39,185 bases of DNA, taken from Xenorhabdus anantnagensis (GTDB taxonomy: Bacteria; Pseudomonadota; Gammaproteobacteria; Enterobacterales; Enterobacteriaceae). Every line of letters starts with the position of its first letter. The stretch's first letter is position 1. The DNA is taken from contig NZ_JAQRFN010000030.1 in assembly GCF_028598555.1 (NCBI RefSeq), positions 1-39,185 of the forward strand, read 5' to 3'. Below, piece by piece: positions 30,198 to 39,185 of this stretch. The translations under genes were made by a program, and so were the position numbers. Below the pieces are notes generated by a model. It was given only the letters and a program-made list of their open reading frames with translations, was not told where the DNA came from and ran no database searches.

Positions 30198-32048
30198 TCA
30201 GCCCCCCAATTTGGTTTTATCACGCACTGCGCCTTTGTCAGCGCTAGTCGCCAAGGAAGCATAAGCTCGTAATGCAAAAGAAACCTGACGCTCACGGGAC
30301 TTAGGTGTCCACGCCTTATCTCCGCGAGATAATTCAGCCTGTGTACGTTCTGCAAGTTCGTTTTCAGTAACATTCAACTGAATTTTACGGTTTGGAATAT
30401 CAATATTGATGATATCGCCGTCATGGATCAGCCCAATCAAACCTCCATTTGCCGCTTCTGGAGATACGTGACCAATGGATAACCCCGATGTTCCTCCAGA
30501 GAAACGCCCATCCGTAATCAATGCACAACTTTTTCCCAACCCCATGGATTTCAAATATGTAGTGGGATAGAGCATTTCCTGCATACCTGGGCCGCCTTTC
30601 GGCCCTTCATAGCGAATGACAACCACGTCACCTGCCACTACTTTTCCACCAAGAATGGCTTCCACTGCATCTTCCTGACTCTCGTAAACCTTAGCTGGGC
30701 CTCGGAAAATCAGAATTTCTGCATCAACGCCTGCTGTTTTCACGATGCAACCATCTATTGCAATGTTGCCAAATAAAACTGCCAACCCACCATCCTGACT
30801 GTAAGCATGAGTACGCTCACGAATACATCCTGCTTCGCGATCAATATCCAGCGATGGCCAGCGACAATTCTGTGAGAAGGCTTGTGTAGTGCGAATTCCT
30901 GCTGGCCCCGCGGAATACATGCTCTTAACACTTTCATCTTCTGTCAGCATGATGTCGTACTGGGCCAACGTTTGTGGCAAATCCAAACCCAAAACATTTT
31001 TCACACCGCGATGCAAAAGCCCTGCGCGATCAAGCTCACCAAGAATTCCCATCACACCACCAGCACGGTGTACATCTTCCATATGATATTTCTGAGTACT
31101 CGGGGCAACTTTACACAGGTGAGGCACCTGACGAGACAGACGATCAATATCCGCCATGGTGAAATCAATTTCACCTTCCTGCGCAGCAGCCAGCAGATGC
31201 AGAACAGTGTTGGTCGAACCGCCCATCGCAATATCCAATGTCATGGCATTTTCGAAGGCGGCTTTGGTCGAAATATTACGCGGGAGAGCACTATCATCAT
31301 TTTGTTCATAATAGCGTTTAGTCAGTTCAACAATGCGTTTGCCAGCATTGATAAACAGGGCCTTACGATCCGCATGTGTAGCGAGCAGGGAACCATTACC
31401 CGGCTGTGAAAGTCCAAGCGCTTCCGTCAGACAATTCATCGAATTCGCCGTAAACATACCAGAGCAAGAACCACACGTCGGACACGCTGAACGTTCGATT
31501 TGCTCGCTCTGTTCATCACTGACATTTGGATTGGCGCCCTGAATCATGGCATCGACCAAATCCAGTTTGATAAGTTGCTCGGATAATCGTGTTTTACCCG
31601 CCTCCATTGGGCCACCAGAAACAAAAATAACCGGAATATTCAAGCGCAGCGATGCCATCAACATACCTGGAGTGATTTTGTCACAGTTGGAAATGCACAC
31701 CATGGCATCCGCACAGTGAGCATTGACCATGTATTCCACCGAGTCAGCTATTAGCTCACGCGAAGGCAATGAATAGAGCATTCCACCATGCCCCATTGCG
31801 ATACCATCATCAACAGCGATGGTATTGAACTCTTTCGCAACACCCCCTGATGCCTCAATCTGTTCTGCCACCAGCTTACCGAGATCACGCAGATGTACGT
31901 GTCCTGGCACGAACTGTGTGAATGAGTTAACAACCGCAATAATAGGCTTTCCAAAATCTGCATCCGTCATACCCGTAGCTCGCCATAAAGCCCGGGCTCC
32001 CGCCATATTGCGGCCATGAGTCGTCGTGGCAGAACGATATTTAGGCAT
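30198..32048 (-). CDS. ilvD: IlvD, dihydroxyacid dehydratase
   Basis: Fe-S dehydratase making 2-oxo acids, third common step of Ile/Val synthesis. 616 aa, the E. coli length. Cluster cysteines are in [10 protein letters not shown] and [38 protein letters not shown] near the C-terminus is the family signature. The ATG at 32048 follows GGGAG; the 5-codon extension is rejected. A 133-bp spacer with a hairpin and tandem repeats separates it from ilvE. Confidence 0.97.
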   Translation of the reverse strand: MPKYRSATTTHGRNMAGARALWRATGMTDADFGKPIIAVVNSFTQFVPGHVHLRDLGKLVAEQIEASGGVAKEFNTIAVDDGIAMGHGGMLYSLPSRELIADSVEYMVNAHCADAMVCISNCDKITPGMLMASLRLNIPVIFVSGGPMEAGKTRLSEQLIKLDLVDAMIQGANPNVSDEQSEQIERSACPTCGSCSGMFTANSMNCLTEALGLSQPGNGSLLATHADRKALFINAGKRIVELTKRYYEQNDDSALPRNISTKAAFENAMTLDIAMGGSTNTVLHLLAAAQEGEIDFTMADIDRLSRQVPHLCKVAPSTQKYHMEDVHRAGGVMGILGELDRAGLLHRGVKNVLGLDLPQTLAQYDIMLTEDESVKSMYSAGPAGIRTTQAFSQNCRWPSLDIDREAGCIRERTHAYSQDGGLAVLFGNIAIDGCIVKTAGVDAEILIFRGPAKVYESQEDAVEAILGGKVVAGDVVVIRYEGPKGGPGMQEMLYPTTYLKSMGLGKSCALITDGRFSGGTSGLSIGHVSPEAANGGLIGLIHDGDIINIDIPNRKIQLNVTENELAERTQAELSRGDKAWTPKSRERQVSFALRAYASLATSADKGAVRDKTKLGG

Positions 32049-32077
32049 TGTTTTTACTCCCAAGTCTGTCTTATCAA

Positions 32078-32125
32078 TTAGCTTTAATAATAATTGGCTT
32101 AAAAAATCATTAGCTTAAACAATAA
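32078..32125. repeat. 16-bp imperfect tandem repeat, 3 copies
   Basis: Three consecutive 16-bp units: TTAGCTTTAATAATAA, TTGGCTTAAAAAATCA, TTAGCTTAAACAATAA. They lie in the ilvE-ilvD spacer, 30-77 bp before the ilvD start. Confidence 0.85.
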
Positions 32126-32135
32126 TTATCTTCAA

Positions 32136-32166
32136 AAAACCAACAGGCGAGGAACGATCGCCTGTT
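32136..32166 (-). terminator. Terminator-like hairpin inside the ilv operon
   Basis: Perfect 9-bp stem AACAGGCGA/TCGCCTGTT (32142-32150 and 32158-32166), 7-nt loop. On the minus strand it is followed by GGTTTTTT. It lies just 3' of ilvE and before ilvD. It has the form of an intrinsic terminator, although two G precede the U-run, so efficiency may be partial. Confidence 0.65.
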
Positions 32167-32181
32167 AGGTTTTATATTTTT

Positions 32182-33111
32182 TTATTCGGGATTAACAGGA
32201 TCTAACCAACCCCATTTATCTTCTGTCGTACCATCAAATAAGCCAAAGAACGCGCTTTGAATTTTTTGGGTAATTGGGCCGCGTTTGCCGATACCAACCT
32301 GAATACCATCTACGCTACGAACCGGAGTGATCTCCGCAGCAGTTCCTGTCATGAAGACTTCATCCGCTAAATAAAGCGATTCACGAGAAAGTGCTTGTTC
32401 ACGAATTTCCAGACCAAGATCCTGTGCCAGCTTGATGATGGCATCACGAGTGATACCCGGCAGGGCAGATGACGTAAATGGAGGAGTGAATAGAATTCCA
32501 TCCTTCACTTCAAATAAGTTTTCGCCCGCCCCTTCTGAAATATAACCATGAACATCCAGTGCAATACCTTCCTGATAACCATGACGTCGCGCTTCGCTCC
32601 CCACCAGCAAAGAAGAGAGGTAATTTCCACCCGCTTTTGCGCCTGTAGGGATTGTATTTGCGGCCATGCGATTCCATGAAGAAACCATCGCATCAATGCC
32701 CTGCTCCAAAGCTTCCTCACCGAGATAAGCCCCCCACGGGAAAGCGGCAATAATAACGTCTGTTTTATAACCAGCAGGTGGGTTTACGCCCATACCAACA
32801 TTACCCACAAATACCAGTGGACGAATGTAAGCACTGACTAATTTATTTTTACGGAGTGTTTCACGGCAAGCTTCCATCAATTCATCAACACTTTGGCTCA
32901 CTGGAAAACGGTAAATTTTGGCTGAGTCATGCAAGCGCTGCATATGTTCACGATGACGAAAAACAACTGGCCCTTTGTGGGAGTCATAGCAACGAATTCC
33001 TTCAAATACCGAAGTTCCATAATGTAGGGCATGGGACATAACGTGAACGTTGGCATCTGCCCAAGGCACCATTTCCCCATTGAACCAAATATAATCAGCT
33101 TGCTTTGTCAT
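32182..33111 (-). CDS. ilvE: IlvE, branched-chain aminotransferase
   Basis: Class IV PLP aminotransferase for the last step to Ile, Val and (partly) Leu. 309 aa. PLP lysine K159 in TGAKAGGNYLSSLL; the HALHYGTSVFEGIRCY and GYISEGAGENLF segments are nearly identical to E. coli. Preceded by ilvM with a 24-nt gap. Confidence 0.97.
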   Translation of the reverse strand: MTKQADYIWFNGEMVPWADANVHVMSHALHYGTSVFEGIRCYDSHKGPVVFRHREHMQRLHDSAKIYRFPVSQSVDELMEACRETLRKNKLVSAYIRPLVFVGNVGMGVNPPAGYKTDVIIAAFPWGAYLGEEALEQGIDAMVSSWNRMAANTIPTGAKAGGNYLSSLLVGSEARRHGYQEGIALDVHGYISEGAGENLFEVKDGILFTPPFTSSALPGITRDAIIKLAQDLGLEIREQALSRESLYLADEVFMTGTAAEITPVRSVDGIQVGIGKRGPITQKIQSAFFGLFDGTTEDKWGWLDPVNPE

Positions 33112-33135
33112 TCTCAGTTTTCCTTCAATGGCGCA

Positions 33136-33393
33136 TTATGCGCTTATTAATTGTGATTCTTTATGTTTGATCTCGACACCAGCAACATCCACCAATTTCA
33201 TCAATTGGGAAAAAAGTAAATTAACTGGACGCTGACTAGTCACGGTGAGTTCAATATTTACATTATCACTATCTGTTATATGATCCATATTCAATGCATA
33301 GATCTGGAATCCGCGATGGCGGGTAACCCTCAGGATCCGTTCCAAAATCTCAGGACAAGACCGCGCCTTAATAGCAAGTTGATGCTGTATCAT
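33136..33393 (-). CDS. ilvM: IlvM, acetolactate synthase II small subunit
   Basis: Regulatory/activating subunit of AHAS II, needed for IlvG activity. 85 aa with an ACT-like fold. [15 protein letters not shown] and NIELTV(T)[12 protein letters not shown] match E. coli IlvM (87 aa). The start ATG overlaps the ilvG stop as ATGA, fitting equimolar, coupled translation. Confidence 0.96.
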   Translation of the reverse strand: MIQHQLAIKARSCPEILERILRVTRHRGFQIYALNMDHITDSDNVNIELTVTSQRPVNLLFSQLMKLVDVAGVEIKHKESQLISA

Positions 33394-35036
33394 AATGGCT
33401 TCTCCAACATAGTTTCGTTGCTTGCGCCTGGTGGAACCAATGGCCAGACATTCTCTAATTCATCAATAGACACGTGTAATAAATACGCGCCCTCGCTGTT
33501 GAACAAAGCATCCAAGGCTTCATTCACTTGTGCTTTATCAGTAATTTTTTGCCCTGGAATACCAAAGGCCTGCGCTAACGTAAGGAAATCAGGATTATCA
33601 GTTAAGATTGTTTCGCTATAACGTTTATCAAAAAACAGCTCTTGCCACTGACGAACCATGCCCAATCTTTGGTTATCCAATAAGATCAGCTTGACTGGCA
33701 ATTGCTTACGTTTAATCGTGCCCAACTCCTGAACATTCATCATGAAAGAGCCATCGCCAGATATGCAGATAACCATATCTTCCGGGCGCGCCATTTGAGC
33801 ACCAATCGCCGCTGGAATGCCGAATCCCATCGTGCCTAATCCACTTGATGTGATGAAATTCTCTGGCTGACTAAAAGTCATGTGCTGGGCAGCCCACATC
33901 TGATGCTGCCCGACATCGGTTGTGATAATGGTATTGGGCGAAGTGCGGTCAGAAACCTGCTTCAACAGCAGTGGAGCGTAAATACTTTTGCCTTGATAGT
34001 CATAACGACATGCATGTTCATTTTTTAATTGTTTGATTTCTTGCTGCCAGGCTTGGATCGATAAGGATTGCTGTAAATGAGGCAACAGCGTTTTTAAATC
34101 ACCCAATAATGAAACGTGAGTTTGGCGTAATTTATTGAATTCAACGGGGTCAATATCCAAATGAATAACTTTGGCATTCGGTGCAAAGGTATTCAGCTTC
34201 CCTGTAACACGGTCATCAAAACGCGCACCAGCAGCAATTAACAAATCACAGGATTGAACGGCAAGATTAGCTGCTTTAGCGCCATGCATCCCTAACATTC
34301 CTAAATAACATTCGTGTTCAAAATCTGCTGCTCCCAAACCTTTCAATGTGGAAACGACGGGGATACCTGTTTCTGATACAAAATTACGCAATTCAGGAAC
34401 AGCGCCAGACATGCCAACGCCTCCCCCCACGTACAAAATAGGTTTCCGAGATGAAGCTAACAATTGACGAGCCAACTCCAGCTCTTGTTTTGGGAGAGAA
34501 AATTTAGGGGATGTAGGTATAAAATAGGGTGCAAAATTACCCTGAGCCAACTGAATATCTTTTGGTAAATCAACCAGAACAGGGCCAGGACGACCACTCA
34601 TGGCAATAGTAAAGGCATCGGCTATGATTTGAGGTAGTTTTTCCAGTGAATCAACAAGAAAGCTGTGTTTTGTACAAGAAAGAGACATTCCCAGCATATC
34701 GATTTCCTGAAAGGCATCCGTTCCCATAAATTCAGAACTCACCTGACCGGTAATGGCTACGACAGGGACAGAATCCAATAATGCATCAGCCAATCCCGTG
34801 ATTAAGTTTGTCGCTCCAGGTCCTGATGTCGCAATGCAAACGCCTGGCTTACCACTTGCCCTCGCGTAGCCGATTGCAGCCATAACGGCACCTTGTTCAT
34901 GGCGGCATAAGATGTGTTCAACACCTCCGTCATACAGCGCATCATAAACTGGCATGATGGCTCCACCAGGATAACCAAAAACTTTTTCAACGCCCTGTGT
35001 TCGTAATGCCTCTACAACCGATTGTGCCCCGTTCAT
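33390..35036 (-). CDS. ilvG: IlvG, acetolactate synthase II large subunit
   Basis: TPP-, FAD- and Mg-dependent acetohydroxyacid synthase. 548 aa and full length, unlike the frameshifted allele of E. coli K-12. The catalytic-Glu segment CRHEQGA, the [18 protein letters not shown] stretch and the TPP-binding [14 protein letters not shown] ... [13 protein letters not shown] are present. The ATG at 35036 ([11 protein letters not shown]) follows GGGGTGA; the 6-codon upstream extension is rejected. Preceded by the ilvL attenuator. Confidence 0.97.
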   Translation of the reverse strand: MNGAQSVVEALRTQGVEKVFGYPGGAIMPVYDALYDGGVEHILCRHEQGAVMAAIGYARASGKPGVCIATSGPGATNLITGLADALLDSVPVVAITGQVSSEFMGTDAFQEIDMLGMSLSCTKHSFLVDSLEKLPQIIADAFTIAMSGRPGPVLVDLPKDIQLAQGNFAPYFIPTSPKFSLPKQELELARQLLASSRKPILYVGGGVGMSGAVPELRNFVSETGIPVVSTLKGLGAADFEHECYLGMLGMHGAKAANLAVQSCDLLIAAGARFDDRVTGKLNTFAPNAKVIHLDIDPVEFNKLRQTHVSLLGDLKTLLPHLQQSLSIQAWQQEIKQLKNEHACRYDYQGKSIYAPLLLKQVSDRTSPNTIITTDVGQHQMWAAQHMTFSQPENFITSSGLGTMGFGIPAAIGAQMARPEDMVICISGDGSFMMNVQELGTIKRKQLPVKLILLDNQRLGMVRQWQELFFDKRYSETILTDNPDFLTLAQAFGIPGQKITDKAQVNEALDALFNSEGAYLLHVSIDELENVWPLVPPGASNETMLEKPL

Positions 35037-35114
35037 TGCCGTCACCCCTGTCATGTTTATCTTATCGTTGGCTGTTGTGATGTTTTGTTATGCCCGCTTC
35101 TACGTGTCGAGCCT

Positions 35115-35148
35115 AAAAAAAACCCCGCGCCTTTCGGTGCGGGGTTTT
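35115..35148 (-). terminator. ilv attenuator (terminator after ilvL)
   Basis: Minus-strand stem AACCCCGC.../...GCGCGGGGTT with a GAAA-type loop region, followed by eight U. Located 25 nt after the ilvL stop and about 80 nt before ilvG, as expected of the translation-controlled attenuator. Confidence 0.92.
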
Positions 35149-35172
35149 TCTGGAGTCTGGCTATTCTTCTGT

Positions 35173-35268
35173 CTAAGCCATTCTTCGTCCTAGTGCAGCC
35201 CCGCACGGTGGAATAATCACCACCACGCTCACAATAATTAGGCTAATCACTAGGACAAATGCGTTCAT
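35173..35268 (-). CDS. ilvL: IlvL, ilvGMEDA leader peptide
   Basis: 31-codon frame too short for ordinary ORF listing. It begins MNAFVLVISLIIVSVVVII and ends PPCGAALGRRMA. E. coli IlvL ends PPCGAALGRGKA, so identification is firm. Fourteen of 31 codons are Ile, Leu or Val, including the run VSVVVII. Ribosome stalling here when charged Ile, Val or Leu tRNAs are scarce should prevent the terminator at 35115-35148 and allow ilvGMEDA transcription. Confidence 0.95.
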   Translation of the reverse strand: MNAFVLVISLIIVSVVVIIPPCGAALGRRMA

Positions 35269-35871
35269 AATTCTATTCGTTTTCAACTCGTATGCTTGAC
35301 GTATATTTAAGAGTTATCACTTTCTATGATTGTTTACAACGATTATTTTTATTTTTTCATAACAAAATTATTTTTATTTATATTTTTCATTTAGATAACT
35401 TAATAAACAGATAAATTCACTGGAACTCATTGATTTTTAGCTTAGAAAAAATCATCATCTGTTTGTTTAGCAACAGAATTAATAAATAAAATAATAAAAA
35501 TACGAGTTAATCATCTGTATTCATATGACATAGAAAAAATACGATCCAAACCAACTTTGTTGATTCGTGGTTACTATCATTGACAAAATACAGATTCAAA
35601 GTTTATTAAATTAATTTTATATATTTTATTTAGTTATAATTCTCAACAGGCATCACTTATTACTATTCGATTTGTTCATCACAAGAGCTTCTACCTGTTA
35701 GATTATTCATATATAACATAATGTTATTATTAAAATTCAAACAACTGAATAATTTTCAGTATAGCTATAGCGATAAATATATTTACGAACCTTTTCACAA
35801 AATAACGTAAGCCGCCTTTTTATTATTTTTTATCGATTCATGATAGCAGCTTTCTTGCTAAGGAGAGCATC
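35269..35871. other. ilvL-yifB divergent intergenic region
   Basis: About 600 bp, strongly AT-rich, holding promoters for ilvL (minus) and yifB (plus). A minus-strand pair TTGTAA (35339-35334) and GATAAC (35318-35313), 15 bp apart, would start a leader about 40 nt before ilvL; this is only a weak candidate. A/T tracts at 35340-35400 could act as UP or bend sequence. No gene seen. Confidence 0.35.
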
Positions 35872-37398
35872 ATGACACTTGCCGTCATTCATACAAGGGC
35901 AACCATTGGTATTGATTCCCCTATCGTCACGATAGAAGCACATATCAGTAATGGCTTACCCGGCCTCACTCTTGTTGGTTTACCTGAAACTACCGTTAAG
36001 GAAGCCAGAGATCGTGTCCGAAGTGCTCTAATCAATAGTGGTTTTACCTATCCCCCCAAAAGAATTACCGTCAATTTAGCACCTGCGGATCTCCCCAAAG
36101 AAGGGGGGAGATATGACTTACCTATCGCTATCGCGATTCTAGCAGCATCGGAGCAAATCACGACAGATAAGCTACATGATTATGAATTTTTAGGTGAGTT
36201 AGCACTCTCTGGCGAAATACGGCGAGTTATGGGAGCCATTCCCGCCGCATTGAGTGCAAAAAAAGCAGGAAGGCAACTTATTCTCTCCTCAGAAAACCAG
36301 GTTGAATTGGCTATTTTGTCCCAGAACGAAACGTTGATAGCAAACCATTTACTTCAAGTTTGTCATTTCTTACAAGGAGAAAAAACGGCTTTATCCTCCC
36401 CTTCTCCTGTTGAACCACAAGCCGAGCCATCTGTTTTAGATATATTGGATATTATTGGGCAGGAGCAAGCCAAGCGAACGTTAGAGATCACCGCCGCTGG
36501 CGGTCATAATCTCCTGCTACTCGGCCCCCCAGGTACAGGCAAAACCATGCTGGCTAGCCGATTATGTAGCTTATTACCCCCATTGACGCATCAGGAGGCT
36601 CTGGATGTCGCTGCAATTAATAGTTTGGCCGGAGGGTTGGTTAATTCTCAAAAATGGCACACACGTCCATTTAGAGCGCCTCACCATAGTTCCTCAATGG
36701 CAGCTCTTGTTGGAGGAGGCTCAATACCTAAGCCAGGAGAAATCTCTCTCGCCCACAACGGCGTTTTATTTCTAGACGAATTACCCGAATTTAACCGCAG
36801 TGTTCTTGATGCCCTGCGTGAACCATTAGAATCTGGAGAAATAGTAATATCCCGCGCTAGGGCAAAAGTCTGTTTTCCTGCTCAAGTTCAACTGATTGCA
36901 GCCATGAACCCTAGCCCAACCGGCTACCATCAGGGGATGCATAACCGAAGTAGTCCACAACAAGTATTGCGCTACCTTTCCAAACTTTCAGGCCCTTTTT
37001 TAGATCGCTTTGATCTCTCTATTGAAGTTCCCCTGCTTCCTCCTGGCATTTTAAGTCAGTCATCGACAAAACATGGAGAAAGTAGTTCAGAAGTCAAAAA
37101 ACGAGTAGTAAAAGCAAGAAAAATACAAATAGAGCGGAGTGGGCATATCAATGCCCATCTCAGTAGCAAACAAACCGAAAATATTTGCAAAATTAGCATG
37201 GAAGATGCTGTTTTTCTGGAAAATACGTTATTGAAATTAGGGCTATCTATACGTGCCTGGCACAGAATACTCAGAGTTTCCCGCACAATCGCAGACTTAA
37301 AAGACCAAAAAGAAATAGAAAAACCAGATATTATGGAAGCGCTCAGCTACCGAAGTATGGATAGGCTACTTATTCAATTACAGAAACAAGCTGGATAA
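35872..37398 (+). CDS. yifB: YifB/ComM, Mg-chelatase-family AAA+ ATPase
   Basis: 508-aa AAA+ protein; homologues called ComM are hexameric branch-migration helicases that aid DNA integration in natural transformation. An N-terminal Lon-protease-like (ChlI) domain covers about 20-170, Walker A GPPGTGKT is at 218-225, Walker B GVLFLDELPEF at 297-307, and a C-terminal helical domain contains SIRAWHRILRVSRTIADL. The ATG is preceded by TAAGGAGAGCATC, a strong site. Divergent from the ilv operon as in E. coli. Role in a non-transforming enterobacterium is unknown. Confidence 0.93.
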   Translation: MTLAVIHTRATIGIDSPIVTIEAHISNGLPGLTLVGLPETTVKEARDRVRSALINSGFTYPPKRITVNLAPADLPKEGGRYDLPIAIAILAASEQITTDKLHDYEFLGELALSGEIRRVMGAIPAALSAKKAGRQLILSSENQVELAILSQNETLIANHLLQVCHFLQGEKTALSSPSPVEPQAEPSVLDILDIIGQEQAKRTLEITAAGGHNLLLLGPPGTGKTMLASRLCSLLPPLTHQEALDVAAINSLAGGLVNSQKWHTRPFRAPHHSSSMAALVGGGSIPKPGEISLAHNGVLFLDELPEFNRSVLDALREPLESGEIVISRARAKVCFPAQVQLIAAMNPSPTGYHQGMHNRSSPQQVLRYLSKLSGPFLDRFDLSIEVPLLPPGILSQSSTKHGESSSEVKKRVVKARKIQIERSGHINAHLSSKQTENICKISMEDAVFLENTLLKLGLSIRAWHRILRVSRTIADLKDQKEIEKPDIMEALSYRSMDRLLIQLQKQAG

Positions 37399-37410
37399 GC
37401 TATAGATTAA

Positions 37411-37436
37411 GAAAAGGGGCAATTTTTGCCCCTCTT
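37411..37436. terminator. Terminator between yifB and maoP
   Basis: Stem AGGGGCAA/TTGCCCCT (37415-37422 and 37426-37433) with a TTT loop. On the minus strand it is followed by TTTTC, so it may serve maoP as well as yifB. Confidence 0.7.
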
Positions 37437-37441
37437 GCGTA

Positions 37442-37473
37442 GATGATTAATATCAATGATGGTATTAATCATC
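37442..37473. repeat. Inverted repeat overlapping the maoP stop
   Basis: GATGATTAATA and TATTAATCATC (11 bp, perfect) flank a 10-nt spacer. The right arm contains the maoP TAA stop (37465-37467). AT-rich, no U-run. Confidence 0.7.
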
Positions 37474-37803
37474 AGAGTCGGTATAGTCCTCTGCAGAATC
37501 AATCTGCGGTTTCCCGCCTGAAAGAGTATGAAAACGTTTTGGACGGCTAATTTTTACCAAATACTTAGCCCATACCTTTTCCTCTAGCGTTGCAGGTGCA
37601 CGCTCACCACGGCAAACTGAAACAAACAGTTTTTCTTCTTCTGTTTGAGGCTCACGTTTACCAAGGTCCAATTCATTGAACGCATGACCATGACGTTCTA
37701 GCAATTGAGCCTCTTTGATGGTGAAATCACCATGACGGGAAAATCCACGTGGATAATTTTTATTATCAAAAAAACGATTAGTCGTGATGAAGCTTTCAGC
37801 CAT
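37465..37803 (-). CDS. maoP: MaoP, Ori macrodomain organiser (YifE)
   Basis: Small DUF413 protein that with the cis site maoS constrains long-range DNA contacts near oriC in E. coli. 112 aa, the same length and closely matching throughout ([27 protein letters not shown]-type ending as [10 protein letters not shown]...EDYTDSDD). The ATG at 37803 has AGGAG 10 nt upstream; the GTG three codons earlier would sit inside that site. Divergent from hdfR, as in E. coli. Confidence 0.95.
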   Translation of the reverse strand: MAESFITTNRFFDNKNYPRGFSRHGDFTIKEAQLLERHGHAFNELDLGKREPQTEEEKLFVSVCRGERAPATLEEKVWAKYLVKISRPKRFHTLSGGKPQIDSAEDYTDSDD

Positions 37804-37919
37804 CTGACACACTCCTAACTCTTATGTCATACTAATTATGGCGCGGAGTATTAGGGAGGCTTGACATTCTGTAAAACAAAATATTTGAATCTTAACGACA
37901 AAAACTATTGGAGATGCAT

Positions 37920-38756
37920 GTGGACACTGAATTACTGAAAACCTTTTTGGAAGTCAGTAAGACTCGTCACTTTGGTCGGGCAGCTGAATCGCTTTATTTA
38001 ACACAATCCGCTGTTAGCTTTCGGATCCGCCAACTAGAAAATCAGTTGGGAACCAATTTATTCACACGACATCGCAATAATATCCGCCTAACTGCGGCCG
38101 GAGAACGCTTGGTACCTTATGCAGAATCACTAATGAGTACTTGGCAATTGGCGAAGAAGGAAATCAATTATGTCTCCCAGCACATAAAACTTTCTATTGG
38201 TGCTACAGCATCCCTATGGGAAAGTTATCTCACATCCTGGCTAAATACATTTTATCAACTCCATCAAGAAACAAGAATCGAATCTCTAGTTTCGACACGC
38301 CAGTCGCTAGTCAAGCAATTGCATTCTCGTGAATTAGATCTATTAATTACCACTGAATTGCCCAAAATGGATGAGTTTCAAAGCCAGTTGATAGGTAATA
38401 TTCAGCTTGTTTTATTAACAACCCAGCATAATCTTGATAAAGGAGTAGAAAATTATATTAAATTGGAATGGGGAGCTGATTTTCATCAGCAAGAACAACA
38501 AATTTTAAAAAGCGATCATCCACCTATCATTACAACCACATCAGCACATATTGCCAGAGAATTATTGAATAGCGTTAACGCTACAACCTTCCTCCCTGTA
38601 CACTGGCAAGAGAAATATCCTGAACTCGTTGCCTCTCCTAATACTAAATTAATAGAACGTCCATTGTATGCTGTATGGTTGCAAAACAGTGACCAACAAC
38701 CCCTAATCCAGCACTTATTAAAAATACCTGTCGAGAAAGCGCCTGTAACTGCCTGA
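37920..38756 (+). CDS. hdfR: HdfR, LysR-type regulator (GTG start)
   Basis: LysR regulator known in E. coli as a repressor of flhDC and regulator of gltBD. 278 aa. The HTH at residues 1-60 ([31 protein letters not shown]) is nearly identical to E. coli, while the effector domain is more diverged. The GTG at 37920 aligns with the E. coli start (MDTELLK) and lies 6 nt after GGAG; the upstream ATG at 37914 directly abuts that site and the TTG at 37908 overlaps it. Location next to maoP and the rrn-distal tRNAs supports the name. Confidence 0.94.
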   Translation: MDTELLKTFLEVSKTRHFGRAAESLYLTQSAVSFRIRQLENQLGTNLFTRHRNNIRLTAAGERLVPYAESLMSTWQLAKKEINYVSQHIKLSIGATASLWESYLTSWLNTFYQLHQETRIESLVSTRQSLVKQLHSRELDLLITTELPKMDEFQSQLIGNIQLVLLTTQHNLDKGVENYIKLEWGADFHQQEQQILKSDHPPIITTTSAHIARELLNSVNATTFLPVHWQEKYPELVASPNTKLIERPLYAVWLQNSDQQPLIQHLLKIPVEKAPVTA

Positions 38757-38902
38757 GAGTGATTTTATAGTAAAAAGAAGGGATTGTGATAAAGAGCGCG
38801 CGAAGGAGTAGCGCTATAAATAGAGTAGAATTAAAAGAGATTCGAGATTAAAACTATATGTTAAAGCCACATATTAGAGCCACGTAAAAAATGACAAACA
38901 AG

Positions 38903-38928
38903 AAAAAACCCAGCTAAAATTAGCTGGG
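38903..38928 (-). terminator. Terminator after trpT
   Basis: Minus-strand stem CCCAGCTAA/TTAGCTGGG (9 bp, 2-nt loop) followed by six U. It ends the aspT-trpT transcript, presumably of an rRNA operon. Confidence 0.88.
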
Positions 38929-38971
38929 CTATTAATCTGAAAGCTATATCAATTATTACTTAGTTGTTAAC

Positions 38972-39047
38972 TGGCAGGGGCGGAGAGGCTCGAACTCCCA
39001 ACACCCGGTTTTGGAGACCGGTGCTCTACCAATTGAACTACGCCCCT
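38972..39047 (-). tRNA. trpT: tRNA-Trp (anticodon CCA)
   Basis: 76 nt with encoded 3' CCA; anticodon CCA in GGTCTCCAAAACC. Near-identical to E. coli trpT. Last gene of the transcript, 8 nt after aspT. Confidence 0.97.
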
Positions 39048-39055
39048 AAATACGG

Positions 39056-39132
39056 TGGCGGTGCGGACGGGACTCGAACCCGCGACCCCCGGCGTGACAG
39101 GCCGGTATTCTAACCAACTGAACTACCGCACC
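39056..39132 (-). tRNA. aspT: tRNA-Asp (anticodon GTC)
   Basis: 77 nt with encoded CCA; anticodon GTC in GGCCTGTCACGCC. The pair aspT-trpT next to hdfR is the distal end of rrnC in E. coli, so a 5S rRNA gene should lie just right of the window; the last 53 bp show no 5S sequence. Confidence 0.96.
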
Positions 39133-39185
39133 ACCGAATTTCTTTCGCCCGGCTGCCTTTTGTGCCGGCAACCGGCGTTTAATTG

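Noticed and set aside
33390-35036. ilvG frameshift as in E. coli K-12
   Set aside because: The frame is continuous for 548 codons and aligns end to end with functional IlvG.
39133-39185. 3' end of 5S rRNA at the right edge
   Set aside because: The 53 bp after aspT do not contain the conserved 5S 3' end (GGGAACTGCCAGGCAT); the rRNA would lie beyond the window.

Overview
This window comes from an enterobacterial chromosome (order Enterobacterales). The gene order is that of the E. coli region running from hemY/glmZ through argX-hisR-leuT-proM, yifK, the wec cluster, rho, trxA/rhlB, gppA, rep, ilvC/ilvY and ilvADEMGL to yifB, maoP, hdfR and the trpT/aspT end of rrnC. Base composition is AT-rich, the intergenic spacers are long, and short palindromic repeats with a TTCAAGTTGCAG-type core are present. 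The gene content and protein sequences suggest Xenorhabdus or Photorhabdus (Morganellaceae). The genus is an inference; the order is well supported.

Left end (1-1357): a plus-strand terminator, probably from the hemCDXY operon outside the window, converges on a minus-strand small RNA recognised as glmZ. Upstream of glmZ are a sigma-54 promoter and three GlrR-type operators. Next come four tRNA genes (Arg-His-Leu-Pro, minus strand) with a good sigma-70 promoter and a terminator. The aslB/aslA genes that separate these tRNAs from glmZ in E. coli are absent.

1358-16495: thrP/yifK, then the complete 11-gene set wecA-wzzE-wecB-wecC-rffG-rffH-wecD-wecE-wzxE-wecF-wzyE plus wecG, all on the minus strand and tightly coupled, mostly by ATGA or TTGA overlaps. 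Together they make and polymerise enterobacterial common antigen (GlcNAc-ManNAcA-Fuc4NAc repeats on undecaprenyl phosphate). Several starts given here are shorter than the longest open frame because family alignment and ribosome binding sites support the inner codon. rffG starts at TTG; wecA, wzzE and wecB start at GTG.

16496-24045: rho, an unusually long 0.9 kb rho leader/trxA spacer with decamer repeats, trxA, the divergent rhlB-gppA pair, and rep convergent to gppA.

24046-28647: a bacterial class II histone-deacetylase-like amidohydrolase occupies the place of E. coli ppiC between rep and ilvC. ilvC and its divergent LysR activator ilvY follow, with an operator palindrome between them.

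28648-35268: the ilvLGMEDA operon (minus strand) for isoleucine/valine synthesis, with a recognisable leader peptide and attenuator, an intact ilvG, and an extra terminator-like hairpin plus a 16-bp triple repeat between ilvE and ilvD.

35872-39185: yifB (comM), maoP divergent from hdfR, then tRNA-Trp and tRNA-Asp (minus), the usual distal end of an rRNA operon that would lie to the right. I saw no CRISPR array, transposon, prophage or toxin/defence locus. The most interesting material is regulatory (glmZ control region, ilvE-ilvD spacer, rho leader) plus the deacetylase-like gene.
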